Of a stretch of DNA of 64,000 bases, positions 43,358 to 54,929 are shown piece after piece. The stretch is from NCBI RefSeq assembly GCF_000350225.1, contig NW_005179050.1, forward strand, positions 62,001 to 126,000. Reading direction: 5' to 3'. Within the stretch, counting starts at the first letter, position 1, and the number at the start of each line of letters is the position of its first letter. The notes beneath the pieces were generated by a model. That model was not told the DNA's origin, did not search any database, and worked only from the letters and a program-made list of their open reading frames with translations. Made by a program: the position numbers and the translations under genes. This DNA is from Chondrus crispus. Its lineage: Eukaryota > Rhodophyta > Florideophyceae > Gigartinales > Gigartinaceae.

Positions 43358-45372
43358 TGCGAAAGTGTTTTGGTGAAAATAAGGAGTGGTCGGCCGCAGT
43401 CGACGGGCTTTTACATTGCAAAATGTCTTCCCAAGAGCCCATCCTTTTGGGGGCGATACTGTTTGAAGAGTTTCTAGTAAACTCTCTTATGTGTCTGTTA
43501 AACCTTCGAAACACGTTCTGCGCGACGTGAAGCGAGACTATTGTTTCATTGAGATTTTTTGGAAATCGACTTCAACCGTTGACCACGCCGCGAAAAAGAG
43601 TAATTATTGACCCTGATCAAAATTTACTGATATTTTCATTTCTCCGACGAGAATCCAACCCCTGACCTCAAACAAGTCATATTCTCCGTTTCCTTAATAC
43701 GTGCAGCCTTCGAGTTCGGGACGCCTTTCGTTGTTGACCACACATATTTGAACGAAGAACGTTTGTTCATACGGTATAAGTTGCGAAGGCTGGCGAACGA
43801 ATTACCAGAGCTATGGTACAAGAAAAGGAGTCGGAATCTAGGTACGATAAGAAAATATATAGGTTTGTCAATGTACCACTCTGTTAGCAATGTAGCAGTG
43901 GTCCTGCTCAATACGAGGAGTTCGCGATTGTAATGGTGGGATAGGCAATGACCATCTGTAATATTCGAATACATACTGTTAGAGTCCCTGTACAGTTCGG
44001 CATTAAGAGAGGCCAAAGGCATCCTTGTGATCCCTAAAGGAAAGCAAGGAGGCAGTGATAACACACCTCTTGAAGGTACCATTCTGACGGACAGTGGTGC
44101 ACTTAGGACAAACACAGGATGTCAAGCTGGAAAATAAATCGCAAATTACAATATTTTCGATATTTTATAGAAGTTGCACTTCTTTTTGTTGTATTGCGAA
44201 CTCTTTTCATTTGAAGCAGTTCAGAATGCCTGGGACCATAGTTTCCGAATAAGTCCTTTGGCCCTAGATTCCTAGCTAGAGTAGGGTAGAGGAAAGGACT
44301 AAAAGATGGAAAAAGTTTCCGACGGACCTCCCCAGTTGGTCTCCTCTTCTGGGGAAAGTGCTTGACTTTCCGACAACCTAGATCAACAAAATATTCATGG
44401 ACAGGCGCCTGGATCAGTGAAGTGGGCAGTTGCGCACGGCAGTAGCTGTACTGGATTTTAGATTTCTGAATATAGAAAGCGGCCCCAGAGTCGCACCAAA
44501 TCGTCCCACACCAGAGGGTGTGAGGATAGCGGCTGAAAGATCGCTTACGACGTTTATAGATACAGGTGCTACAGAACAACCAGAAATTCGTTTTAAAGGG
44601 CGTTGGTGGTTCCAATCAGATCGGTATCATCTTGAGGCCCAGGCAAGAAAAATCAGCTTAACGAGGGGACTGTAAAGGTGTGGTAAGGAGGAGTAGGGGG
44701 GTGGAGACATATCTAGAGGACTTTGTAGGCAAGAAAGTGCCCCCTCAAGAAAACATAAGTAGAAGTATTGTTTCAGAGGATACAGGAAGACGCGCGATTG
44801 GATGGATACCACCAAGGGGGAAGGATTCGATGTCGTATCTCTGAGCGAGACGTGAAGGCAATGCCATGCAGTATATGAAAGAAAGATGTAAATGGCAGGT
44901 GGCATCGGAGAAGGGGAGGAGGCGGCAAATCAGAGGCAGAGTTTGTTGGTATGCAAGTCTGTTTCTGAACTATCGGCTGACGTGAGATATGGGCGCGCAA
45001 GCATAGTGAGAACGACTGTTTATATAGCCCATACACGGCGATGAACGAGACGGCGGGGTCGTGAGACGTTTTGAGTTGAAGAAAACCTGAGAAATAAGTG
45101 ATCTGAAGAACAAGATGATCTGAAGAACAAGATGAGAGGCTAAGTGTGTGATATGGACACAGGTTAATTTTACCAGGACTGAATTCAGGACCAGGAACAA
45201 AAACCGGACGGGAGAGTATCTAGCGAAAGAGTCGTGTCGAAAATGCGACTTCGTGTCGAGATGTGGACATTATGCCTATCTGGGAGGAGAATATTGAAGA
45301 ACAAGGACATCAAAAGTAGCAAGCCGCCAGATAGGTAACAAGATGCAGACGAGCGGGGCAATACGAGAGTTA
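43358..45372. other. Intergenic between LEA-like genes 1 and 2
   Basis: No supported gene. Minus-strand frames at 43636-44115 and 44103-44615 have no recognisable domain. A plus-strand stretch near 44006-44100 (AKGILVIPKGKQGGSDNTPL) is protein-like but isolated, perhaps a retroelement remnant. Confidence 0.4.
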
Positions 45373-45774
45373 CTACTGGGCGGTGGTGCCAATCGGAGCC
45401 GGCGGGGCCGGCGGCGGAGGGGGAATAGAGGACGTGGTAGTGGATGTGTGGCCGGCACCGACAGCGTTCTTAGTCTTGTCGACGGCGGTATGCGTGGCGT
45501 CCTGAGCCGTAGTGGCTACCTTTTGGGTTGCTTCCTTTGTGGCGTCTACGGCGGCGGAGGCCTTGTTGGAGACACCGAGCTTGTCGTCGACTTTGTGGAG
45601 GGTGTCGGTAGTTTTGCTCACGCCAGTAGTGGCGGTGTCAGTGGTCTTGGTGGCGACATTGCCCGACGCATCCTTCGTGGCAGACGCGCCGGTCTTTGCG
45701 GCATCACCGGCGGCGGCGGTGGTATCCTTTGCGGCGTCGGCGGTCTTCTTGACGGTGGATTGGAAGCAGCCCAT
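45373..45774 (-). CDS. LEA-like protein 2 with Met-Gly-Cys N-terminus
   Basis: 133 residues from the ATG at 45774. The frame is open 87 codons further upstream, but that part is Pro-rich and shadows the 5' region, whereas MGCFQSTVKK is a sound start. Gly2 fits N-myristoylation and Cys3 S-palmitoylation, a pairing known from membrane-anchored kinases and calcium sensors. The body consists of Lys/Ala/Thr/Asp repeats (KKTADAAKDTTAAAGDAAKT, later TKEATQKVATTAQDATHTAV) as in group 3 LEA-like proteins, followed by a Pro-rich tail (SIPPPPPAPPAPIG). I infer a membrane-tethered stress protein. It is close in design to LEA-like protein 3 but not a simple copy. Confidence 0.7.
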   Translation of the reverse strand: MGCFQSTVKKTADAAKDTTAAAGDAAKTGASATKDASGNVATKTTDTATTGVSKTTDTLHKVDDKLGVSNKASAAVDATKEATQKVATTAQDATHTAVDKTKNAVGAGHTSTTTSSIPPPPPAPPAPIGTTAQ

Positions 45775-46273
45775 TGTGTGCGAGGTTGAACGGCGGACGA
45801 AATGCGGCAGCGGAAGATGGTTAGGAAGAGAGGGGGTGGAGGAGGAGAGCGGGACAGGAGGCTGAGAGAGTGTGTAGGGAACAGATGGGCAGCGGGGGGG
45901 CGGGGGAAGGGAGGGGGGACGATTTGCTGAGTGTGGGAGGGGACGGGAGTGGAAGGAGAGAAAGAGGTCGGCGGGGTAATTGTAGGACGGAGCCCTAAGT
46001 GCGGGACATGGGTTTCGTTTGGGTGGGGGTGGCACATTATTATTTTAGAGTAACGGTCTAGTTTGGGACATGATTGGGCAGCAAAGGCGATGTGGGTGTG
46101 AAGCAGCGCCCGGGGGATAAGGCAGTGACGTGGACGTCGTCCCTGTCCGCGCCACTGTCCACGTCCAATCTCTTTCGTTCCACCGCGGAAAACACTATTT
46201 TTAGGCCCTCACAAGCGGTACCGAATACACGTGGACAATCGCCAGCCCTCTTCCGTCTCAGTTCCACCGCTAC

Positions 46274-46307
46274 GCATCATAACAACCGGGCACGGTTGTT
46301 ATGATGC
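46274..46307. repeat. Perfect 15 bp hairpin with 4-nt loop
   Basis: GCATCATAACAACCG (46274-46288), loop GGCA, then its exact complement (46293-46307). It sits midway between LEA-like genes 3 and 2, about 520 bp past the stop of gene 3 and 500 bp before the start of gene 2. It could be a 3'-end structure, a small foldback or a protein-binding site. Confidence 0.85.
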
Positions 46308-46828
46308 ATAGCTTTACCTAACTTATCTGCCCAACCACATCACTGACAACAGTCAAAACGCTGGCACCCGCAGCCAATCACGAGCCTGCTGTCCGGCCCT
46401 GCCTGACCTGGTTTATTCTGGTTTCGACGCTTGCGCACCTAATCAACCCCTCACACGTCGCTCGCCGCCCTTGTTGCCGACTACAAGTATCTGTTGCTGA
46501 CAACAGTTGGCACCAACTCGCGACGTTTGGAACTGCATCACATTTCTGCCCTACTGCGACCGGCCACCTGGCGCAGCCGGATTAATTGTGGGTAGCATCA
46601 CCCAAACATTTTCCTCATCCACAACTACGGTAATTGACAAGCCATCGCTTGATCCTCATTTACTCTTCTCACTGATCGATCGTACCGTAAACAGGACCTT
46701 CCGAAACAGGCGCCCTTTCCCTTCACAACCCCTGCCTGCATTCCCAAACATTGCTTCTCGCTAGTCGTTTCACGCCACAAACGGATCGCTAGCCACACCG
46801 TAGGGCCCACCATTTCAGACTGAAATTT

Positions 46829-47209
46829 TCAGTTGCCACTCACCTTGACCTCGTTCACGTCTGCCTCCTCAGCCATGCTCTCAACGGCTTCCTTCTTCTC
46901 CTCAACCTTGCTCTCGGCGGCTTCCTTCTGCTCCTCAACCTTGCTCTCAGCGGCTTCCTTCGTCTCCGCAACCTTTTCCGTAACCTTGTCCTTGCTCTCC
47001 GCGACACCCGCCGCACCCTCCTCGCCCTTGCCAATCACCTGTTTCACGCCGTCAACCCCCTTCTCCGCCACCTTCTTCGTCGTATCCGCGACTGCCGCGG
47101 CCCCATCCTTGCCGGCCTCGACCGCCTTCTCCCCTACATCCTTCACCTTCCCCCCCACCTTCCCGGCCGCTTCCTTCCCTTCCTGCATCTTGGCGTTAAC
47201 ACAACCCAT
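46829..47209 (-). CDS. LEA-like protein 3 with Met-Gly-Cys N-terminus
   Basis: 126 residues from the ATG at 47209. MGCVNAKMQEG again offers Gly2 for myristoylation and Cys3 for palmitoylation. The body is a run of Lys/Glu/Ala 11-mer-like repeats (GKVGGKVKDVGEKAVEAGKD; three near-copies of AESKVEE.KEAAESKVEE) with no hydrophobic core, the signature of group 3 LEA-like proteins. A tethered amphipathic helix could protect the inner face of membranes during drying or osmotic stress. The upstream region on the minus strand (about 47210-47240) is purine-rich. Confidence 0.75.
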   Translation of the reverse strand: MGCVNAKMQEGKEAAGKVGGKVKDVGEKAVEAGKDGAAAVADTTKKVAEKGVDGVKQVIGKGEEGAAGVAESKDKVTEKVAETKEAAESKVEEQKEAAESKVEEKKEAVESMAEEADVNEVKVSGN

Positions 47210-48840
47210 TTTCTTTTTTTCTCTTCTTGCGTTAATCCTTTCCTTTCTTAGATTTATCCTTTCTCACTGCAAATTCCGCATCCCGCACATCTCCTCCGCG
47301 CCTTATGAACACTCCCTCCCACCCGCATTTTTCCCATCACTTCCCACCCAACCCCACCCCACCCGTACCTCTCGGCCCAGTCTCGTCTTCTACACTCTGC
47401 CCCCAACTGTCATCACGCATCCACCCCAACGTACATACCCTATTCCCGTTCCCGTTCTCAAGTCCGCTCCGAATGTCGTCTCACATCTCCGTTACTCAAT
47501 CATCTCTACGTGCCCACACCAAATATGGGCCTCGTCAACAATTCTATAATTTTATGCCTTGGCCCCGCTCGTTGTATCCATTTTCCCGCTTTTCGCCACC
47601 GTACTAATATCGCCTCCTCATACATTATCTGCTTCTCACCCTCCTACTCACGGTCCCTTGCTGTTAACTGAAGGGCCTGACCACGCTTTTTCCGGGCATT
47701 GACATGATGACAGGCCCTTTGTAAGCACGTTTTCGTTTTGAGCAACTTTCAGCTGATGTGTCAACACATGGCCCCTTCTCATCATTGCCACAATACCAAC
47801 CTCGCGCGCTGCATACTGTACTGTACATGTGGCTACAGTAGCTAGAACACTGTAGTTCACGTGCTGGGAGCAACCTAAATATCTTTGATTCAGTTTTTAA
47901 CGTTGGGCTGCATCTCGCAAGAAGAAATTTCAAACCCAGTACATTCCCGCGGCCTGTTGTTGCAACTATTTACATAATTAGGTGCACGCAATGGAGGCAT
48001 CTCCCCAACGGCAGGCCCGTTCCAGATGTGAATTCCACTTTGAACCACGCACCATACGGTACGGTTGCTTTTTGAGCGAGACCCAACCGTTCAGTACAGT
48101 GTACCCAAGAGTACTGCATCGCGAGATATACTCTCTGCAGCATCAGCTAGGTATGTGCCCACCGTCTGATGTCGCTGTCAACAGCGCGCGTTCGCTACAT
48201 GGGATGCTCTTCAGTTACTTGGTTTTAATGCATACATTCGCACAGAAACACATTTGACGACCGCCGAGGTGACTCCTCGTCTCTTCAACCCGTTGAAGTA
48301 TACTGCATTGTATATTTCTTCTGTGGCATAGAAAAAATTGCAATGCCAATCGGCATCTCTCTCCCTGGCTTTGTTTGTCTCATTGCACGTCGCGTGTGAT
48401 TCAGGATAAGTTTCCCCTCTCGACAGTATCACTTTATGCGAAACTACAGAATTCTTTCCCAAAGCAGGCACAAACAGAACTGGTTGCCGCAGTGGACTTC
48501 TGTTTCTGTGCATACAGTGAGCCTATCACCCGTCAAGAACATTCAACCTTCCAGGCTGTAGTTCGAGGGTCGCACCCGTTCATCGGCGCTCGGAATGGGC
48601 CATCGTTGCGAAATGGTACTGTACCGTAGACAAGAAGCAATGAACTCGAAGCGATCTGAGGTGTCAGAGCCCGTCCCAACACAGCGTATCGCATTTCTTT
48701 TGTGATGTGAGTTTTTGTAAAATCAAGCCTCGATGAAGTCAACGTGGACGTTGCGAACTGCATATTGTAAGGTACTCATACCGCGCAGTTATATCATCTC
48801 AGTACAGGTCAAACTCTCTATTGAATATGTCTAGTGTCTC
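47210..48840. other. No gene recognised
   Basis: C/T-rich promoter-side flank of LEA-like gene 3, then A/T-richer sequence without a coding signal up to the piggyBac-type element. Short tandem CTAGTGTCT motifs begin at 48830. Confidence 0.45.
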
Positions 48841-51325
48841 CTAGTGTCTAGTGTCCCAGCGATTTGGATTAATTAATCCGCGGTTTTGGATTAATTAATC
48901 CATATGGAACAGTTGGTGGAGGGATACTGGCAAGTACTAAAAGCCCCGGCTTTTCATAGGAAAGGTCCCTTTATGTTGCTTTACGACTCGAAGGAGTGCG
49001 TAGAACGTACGTGGGATGTGAAGCATATCCTTCCCTTGGACGAGTCGCATATGAAGACCTCTTTTGAGCTCTCTTTACGGCACTGCGAGCACACTCGCGT
49101 CGTCTTCTTGCCGCACACAACACAATCCTTCTGCGCCCGCGCCGACGTCTCCGTGCCGTTGCGTGTCTTCTTCCTCTTCTTCGTCGGCGTTGCGTGCGGG
49201 CCGAGGCCTGACGTCAGGGTCAACACAGCCGCGCCTTCAGCCGCTGACGTGCGAGCGCGTAGCCCGACAGAGTCGTAGTTGTTGTCCACCAGCTCCAGCG
49301 CCAGCTGTTCATAGAATTCGTTCTGTAGCATAGTTTGCAGCGGCCCCCTCGAGCCTGTGTGCAGCAGCCATGCGTCGACGATAACCATATCCAGAAGAGA
49401 AAAGCCTACCCTCATAGACCAGTCTTGCGTCATGTATGTTCGCTCCAGCCTTAGGTCGTCCTGTCGACAGCGTTTGTGCTGATCAATGCGCGCACAGGCG
49501 GAATAGTAGATCTCAGCGCACTGCGGCTGCTCAACCGTGAGCGCAACCTGTGCTGGGCCGGTCTCAGACTGGCGCCAGCGAGTGCGCTCGTACGGGGTGC
49601 CTGCAGCAGCGCTGGACGCGGACGAGATAAAGTACCGCCGCTCGCGGTCGACCCAGACCAAGGCCATCTCCGCCACGTCACCGTTTTCGTCCTCATGTGC
49701 GAACGACAGCCAGCGCCCCCTGTTTGCTACTGGCTTCGCCTTCAGCAGGCGCATGGGGAATTTCCTCGTCGCCGTCTTGACCACGCCGATGAAGCGCAGG
49801 CCTCGCGACCGTAGATGAGCTGTCGCCTCGTAGCTCGCAAAGTACGAATCAGCACAAACGATGCGTGTTCCGGCACCAAGCCAGGGGTGCAGCAGTCTGT
49901 CCAGCACAACAGTGCCGTGACCCAGCCCCTCCTCTCGTTCACTGTGACGCTCCTCCTCGTGCTCGGCCGTCGTCACCAACTGCAACTGCATCATCACGCC
50001 ACTCCTTCCGCACGCAGAGTTCTGGATCTCGCAACCGTTCTCCGGCTTGCGGTCTATCGCCACGTACTGCGGGAGTCCGTGCTCAATCCAGTGCCCGCCC
50101 TGCCCATACCACCGGCTCATGCTCTCGTCAACGCAGATGAGGTCGGACGGCACGAAATTTGCGGCTCGATAGTGGTTGATGGCATCAACAAAATCGTCCA
50201 CGAGTCTCCAGCGGTGCTTCTCCGATAGCTCATCCGCTGCGCGCTCACCCTGCTGGCTGAACACCAGGGAGGACCAGATGTCCTCAAACCTGTTGCGGGG
50301 CATGCCAGTCTTGGTGCCAAAGCATGGAGCGGAGAGCAAGCGGTTCCTCGCATTGACAGCCCACAGCTCCCTCCGCTTCCCAAAGTGATATCTTGTTCCC
50401 AAGATAAGGATGCCCAAGAACTTGAGCAGCTCCCCTGTGCTTACTCCTCGTTTTCCCTTGTCTTGTAGCACCTCCGACGTCTACTGCACCATCTTGATCA
50501 AATGGCCGTGAGGTAATGCGGCCATAAAGTAGTCGAGTGGGCGTCTCGTTGCCGAGGTTCCGGAGTCACCCCCTTCGACTATGGATTGCCCTCCAATACC
50601 CCGCATCTCCCACATTCAACGCGGCACCGCCCCCCCAACCGGCTCCAAGACTTCCCGCTGGCTCCACACTACTCCATGCGCGTCGCAGGTGGTCTGGATT
50701 TGCAGTGGAGGCTCTGGAGTGGGTGGTTCGTCTCGCTCAGGGCTACTGTAAGCACCATCGCCCGTCTGCCCGGCGTTTCGTCCGTGCTCAGCTTTACGGG
50801 GTGCAGGGGTCGCTGGGTTGCTCTGTTGCTGCTGCTGCGGCGCGGGAGTGACCAGGGGAGGATCCCCGAGCGTGACGCTGCGCACACTGATGCGCCTGTC
50901 CCGCTGACCTGCCAGAGAATCCCACCTCACGGTGAGAAAGATGCTCACCCTCCCTTTTCCGGCCTCCGTTTCCACCCTCAGCACCCCCCCTAACACCAGT
51001 GTTTCCTTGTAAAGCGACCCGTCAAAGCACTTAGACTCCGCTTCTCCCAAGGCAAGGTGCGCCCTGGCGTGTACACGCGCCGCAATCTGCTGTTTCGCCA
51101 GAGACGACATGGTCGAGCGCAGCGTGACCTTGAGCTTGGCGTGGTGGTCCTCCTTGCCGGTGGGGGCTATGATAGTTCGATGTAAAAGGCGCCCTTCGCC
51201 TCCAAGCGAATAAAAAGGGCGCTGAATCGATTCCCGGTGTCCATTGGTTGTCAAATCGAGCGGTTTACCGTCCAGCATGTGCTGGAAAAAGGATTAATTA
51301 ATCCTCATGGGACACTAGACACTAG
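48841..51325 (-). mobile_element. PiggyBac-type DNA transposon
   Basis: 2,485 bp between inverted repeats CTAGTGTCTAGTGTCCCA (48841-48858) and its complement (51308-51325). Just inside each is the palindrome GGATTAATTAATCC (48866-48879 and again 48888-48901 on the left; 51291-51304 on the right). The piggyBac-like transposase frame fills the interior. A flanking TTAA duplication, usual for the superfamily, is not seen next to the outer repeats; TTAA occurs only inside the subterminal palindromes, so exact ends are uncertain. Confidence 0.8.
48981..51278 (-). pseudogene. PiggyBac-like transposase with two in-frame stops
   Basis: One frame runs from the ATG at 51278, just inside the right inverted repeat, to 48981, about 765 codons. 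It is broken by TGA at 50616-50618 and TAG at 50481-50483. The piggyBac core follows: GELLKFLGILILGTRYH, WSSLVFS, CVDESMSRWYGQGGHW (first catalytic Asp), PENGCEIQN, VCADSYFAS (second) and ACARIDQHKRCRQDD (third Asp region). The C-terminus has the cysteine-rich domain CVVCGKKTTRVCSQCRKES..CDSSKGRICF that binds transposon ends. The N-terminal part before the first stop is acidic/Pro-rich and unlike a fold. The core after 50481 is intact, so decay looks recent. Confidence 0.9.
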
Positions 51326-51332
51326 AGACGAC

Positions 51333-51356
51333 AAGTGACCTCACATGAGGTCACTT
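51333..51356. repeat. Near-perfect palindrome
   Basis: AAGTGACCTCA, spacer CA, then TGAGGTCACTT: 11 bp arms, eight bases outside the right piggyBac repeat. Confidence 0.85.
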
Positions 51357-51718
51357 TGTTGGATGCGCCTAAATTCACATGTATTTTAATCCAACCAAAC
51401 TGTAATTTTAGGGTTGCTGCCGGCGGTCGCCGGGAGATTACCGAGCGGTGGCCGAGGGAATAAACACCGGGGGACTCGCGCGACGAAGAAGGGATCCCCG
51501 GGGGTAACAACTTGAGTACCGGAACACTTCGCCGGCTGCCCACTTCTCGTTCCCTCACGCGAGGACCACTGCCCCTCTCGACCGCCTCGCTCGCTCCCGC
51601 TGCTACCGCACCGTCGCCGTCCTGCACCGAGCCTCTTCGTCCCCTGGCGCTCGGCTCCCTCCGCCACCGCGCCGCTGAGGCAAGGCTACCAAACTAACCT
51701 CTCCTGTCCTTCCAACCC
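51357..51718 (+). other. Probable LTR/leader remnant of Copia3
   Basis: Noncoding sequence with AATAAA at 51459-51464 and a GC-rich leader up to the gag start. By position it should be the 5' LTR end and leader of the element below, truncated by the piggyBac insertion. No second LTR is available to confirm this. Confidence 0.35.
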
Positions 51719-54363
51719 GTGTCTGCCACAGTTAAGGGCCCAGGAGATAAGCCGAGAAAGGAGAGATCCTCTCTTTCGGATCCTCCTTACTTTTCGCCAG
51801 ACGGCAATATGCAGGATTGGCGACGCAAGATTGGTCGATGGGTCGATGTTTTCAAAGCCGCCCATGACAATGGATCTGATCGCCACTTTCAAACAATCTT
51901 TAAGATCCTCGGACGCACTCTGTATGTGCGCAGTCTTCCACCTGATAAACATGCCATGGTGGATGAAGCGCAAGCTAAGCGAGCCATTAATTACCTCCAA
52001 GTGGACGACCCGGTGTAAAGTCCTGTCGTCGGAGTCGTAATGAAGATCTCCGGGTCTTGTGTCACGCTTCCGAGGGTTGGCGGCAACTCACTTGCTGCAT
52101 ACCATCTCTTCCTCCTCCTCTCAGATCGGAGAGGTACTCGCGGTCACCCTCCTCAACAGCGCTAACTTAGATGAGGGGACCCTTGTGAATGCCACCTCTG
52201 CCCTCATAACGCATGCAGAGGCGAGATTAGAGAAAAAAGAAGACGATGATACTGCCCAAGTTTCCAAGAAAGATCTTGACAAGCTGTTACACGTCGTCGA
52301 TAAGCTCTCCGATTTGGAAAAGGACAGAAACGTACCAAAAGATACCGAAGAACGGCAAAAGTACATGGAAACTTTCAGATCAAAGTGCATTGACTCTATC
52401 AAACAGCTCGTTTCAGCTGCAGAAGGCCTTAAGCACCCCACCGGCGCTGGCAATCAACCCACGCCCGTGGCCAGTACCTTCATCTCGGATCAGGGTCTCA
52501 TTACTCTTAATTTGGATGACGCTATGCAGGTTTTACGTACACTCACGCAACCCGCAAACTCCAATATTGGAGGCAAGTATTCAGCTAGAGAGATCAACGC
52601 CATGGTTGATCGTAAGGTTAACACTCTTTTGGCATCTTACAATCTACCAGGTGCCAAAAATCAGATGGATTCGGCTGCTAACTCTTCCCAGAACCTCAAC
52701 AAGAGACATCAGTCGAGAACACTTGGAAAAAGGAAAGATCGCAATCCCCGTGACCAAGAGGCGGAAAAGTGCTTTGATTGTGGAAGTCCAGGTCATTTGC
52801 GGGGCGAAGATGTGTGTCCTAAACCAAGCTATCTCACTACACTTCGAAAGAAACACCGTGAAAACGATCGAGCTGGCGGACCTTCATCAAAGACTAATAA
52901 TTCCCAAGGAAAGTTTTTTCGCAAGCGCTCCGGTCCCAGGTCAGGCAGTCAAGCCTAGTGGCCGCGCCTGGAGCAAGCTCTGATGTTATGATCGTGCAAA
53001 GGGATCCCAATCCCATCGTTGATCCTGGTTGTCCGTGTAGCGTGGGCGGAATCATATCCGCAACTGCACACTGCAATTCTTTGGGCATACCGTTCAAGAT
53101 CCGTGAGCTCGACTGCGAGCCCTTCATTCATGGATACGGAAAGTAGTGCAGTGAAGCACAACCTGTCGTGGGAATTTGGGATCTACCTATTGCCGATATG
53201 ACGGGCCTTCAGGTCCAAATTCCTTTCTACATGACCAAAGGAGATGGCTTCTTGCTCCGTGCCAATGAAATATGCCATCAATCGTACCTCTTGGGTCCGG
53301 AAAATCTCCTTGTGGTTCCGAAGGGCACAAGAGGTATCTCTCAACATCAACTTAGTTTTGAGACGTACTCCGACCCCACGTCTAGGCATGATTCTGGTGC
53401 TGTCCGTACATACCTGATGGTTGTGCCGTCCAAGCTCTGTGCTTTTAAGACATTCTTCTCCAGCCAGAAAGCATTGGTAGCGTTCCAAAGGCGCGAGGGT
53501 GACTACAGCCGCAAGTTCAACAACGGAAAGATTGCTCGCCGATTCGCAAACAAGCTTCACTCGTACACCCATCTCCATGTTGACGATATGATCACGCTGT
53601 GTCAACGTGGGAGTGTCCTCACTGAAGTATTGCGTCAAGCCCTCCGCTCCACCTTCGTTAAATGTACATCATGCAAGTCGACTGGAAGACCTTTGCAATC
53701 GAAAAAGATTTCTATGAACAAAGTCCTCTCCACGGTCAATAGGCATGTCCAAGTCGACTTCTTCTTCATCATGGAGTTGACAGCACATCCCATCATTCAT
53801 ATAGTTGACACTCAAACCGCCTTCTCAGTAGCAGTGATAGTTCCATCCCGAGAGATGGGTATCTCTTCAAAGGCGTTGGAGTTGAATTGGATCAACATAC
53901 ACGGAGCACCCGGAACAGTCTCTGGAGACATGAAGTTCTTCAATCGTATCTTTGCCCAAGCCTTGAGCAATTTCGGCATAAAGTTCGAAGCGCTACCTGC
54001 TCGTCGGCATAACAAGCTCGTTGTGGTGGAACGCAAAAACGCTGTTGTCCGCCTCCTTGCCCAAAGAATTCTCAAGGACGTGCAGCACTTTGAAAGGGAG
54101 CGAAATTCCACCTTTGAGGAAGCTGAAATTGTATCCCGGGCCACGTATATGAGCAATATACTGTACGGTTCCAAAAAGATGAGCAGCTTCGAGATGGCGA
54201 GGGGATATACCGCTTCCAACTCTGGACTCCCACAAACTCCTTTATCCCACCTTATCACGACGGCTCATCAAGAACAGCAAGCAAGACGTGCAATCAAGTC
54301 TCTTGACAAAGGCAGACGGCCAATCACGGTCAGACCGCGGAAACTTTCAAGGGGAGACCGTGT
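51719..54363 (+). pseudogene. Copia3 gag-protease-integrase remnant
   Basis: Gag lies in two frames (51719-52018, then 52059-52958) separated by a frameshift. The second carries a coiled-coil-like region and a CCHC-type knuckle (CFDCGSPGHLRGEDVC). Protease follows in an overlapping frame with PIVDPGCPCSVGG, a DPG variant of the catalytic DSG/DTG. After a TAG at 53144-53146 the same frame continues as integrase: HSYTHLHVDD..CTSCKSTGRP zinc region, VQVDFFFI (first Asp), then VSGDMKFFNRIF and LPARRHNKLVVVERKN (Asp and Glu). Gag-PR-IN order is copia-like. The integrase C-terminus is cut at 54363 by a gypsy LTR whose first bases supply the stop, so RT and RNase H are missing here. Confidence 0.75.
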
Positions 54364-54834
54364 TGTAGTATAATCACCCCTAACGACGAGGGGGTGAGTA
54401 CTGACAGTTCGGAAAGACCTCGATCGGCGGGAAGATAGAAACACGGCCCACCCACGGTACCGAGCACGGGCTCGAGGTAGCGGTGGTAGAGCGGGATCGG
54501 GGAGGACGCGCGCATGCGCGAGCGGTTCTACGCCTCGACGCCCCGGAGCGGTACTGGGTGACGATCCAGTACCGACGGGCGGAGGCGGAGCCGGCTCGTG
54601 GGCGTGCTACGCGCGTCCTCAACCCGCGCGCGGTGCGACTCCTAGGTAAAACGGACGGAAGGACCTAAAAGTAAGCGGGCGGACCAAGGTGGAGGATCCT
54701 TGACAAGTCCGTGCTTGTCGTCCTCCACCGCCGGCGGTTTGCTCATATTTAATCTACAGAGTAACCTATCATAGCATTACAGTTGTGCCGGTCGGCCTGC
54801 ACTGTAGCGCTGTCAGCCGTCGAGGCTGGCAGCA

Positions 54835-54886
54835 CACGTGTCGTACACGTGTGTGCGCGAGCCCCCGTACACGTGGGTTACACGTG
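54835..54886. promoter_or_regulatory. Cluster of four CACGTG boxes in LTR U3
   Basis: CACGTG at 54835, 54846, 54870 and 54881: two pairs with 11 bp spacing, 24 bp apart, between GC-rich sequence. Likely enhancer sites of the LTR. Confidence 0.6.
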
Positions 54887-54905
54887 TGCGCGCGCGCACC
54901 GAAGT

Positions 54906-54929
54906 ACTGTAGAGCTCGGGCTCTACAGT
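54906..54929. repeat. Hairpin ACTGTAGAGC, loop TCGG
   Basis: Perfect 10 bp stem inside the gypsy LTR, next to the CACGTG cluster. Confidence 0.8.

Noticed and set aside
45775..46035. Pro-rich 87-residue N-terminal extension of LEA-like protein 2
   Set aside because: Low-complexity 5' sequence; MGCFQS at 45774 is a better start and matches the design of LEA-like protein 3.
48560..48590. tRNA-like TAGTTCGAGGGTCGCACCC
   Set aside because: No acceptor, D or anticodon stem could be paired around it. No tRNA was found in the window.
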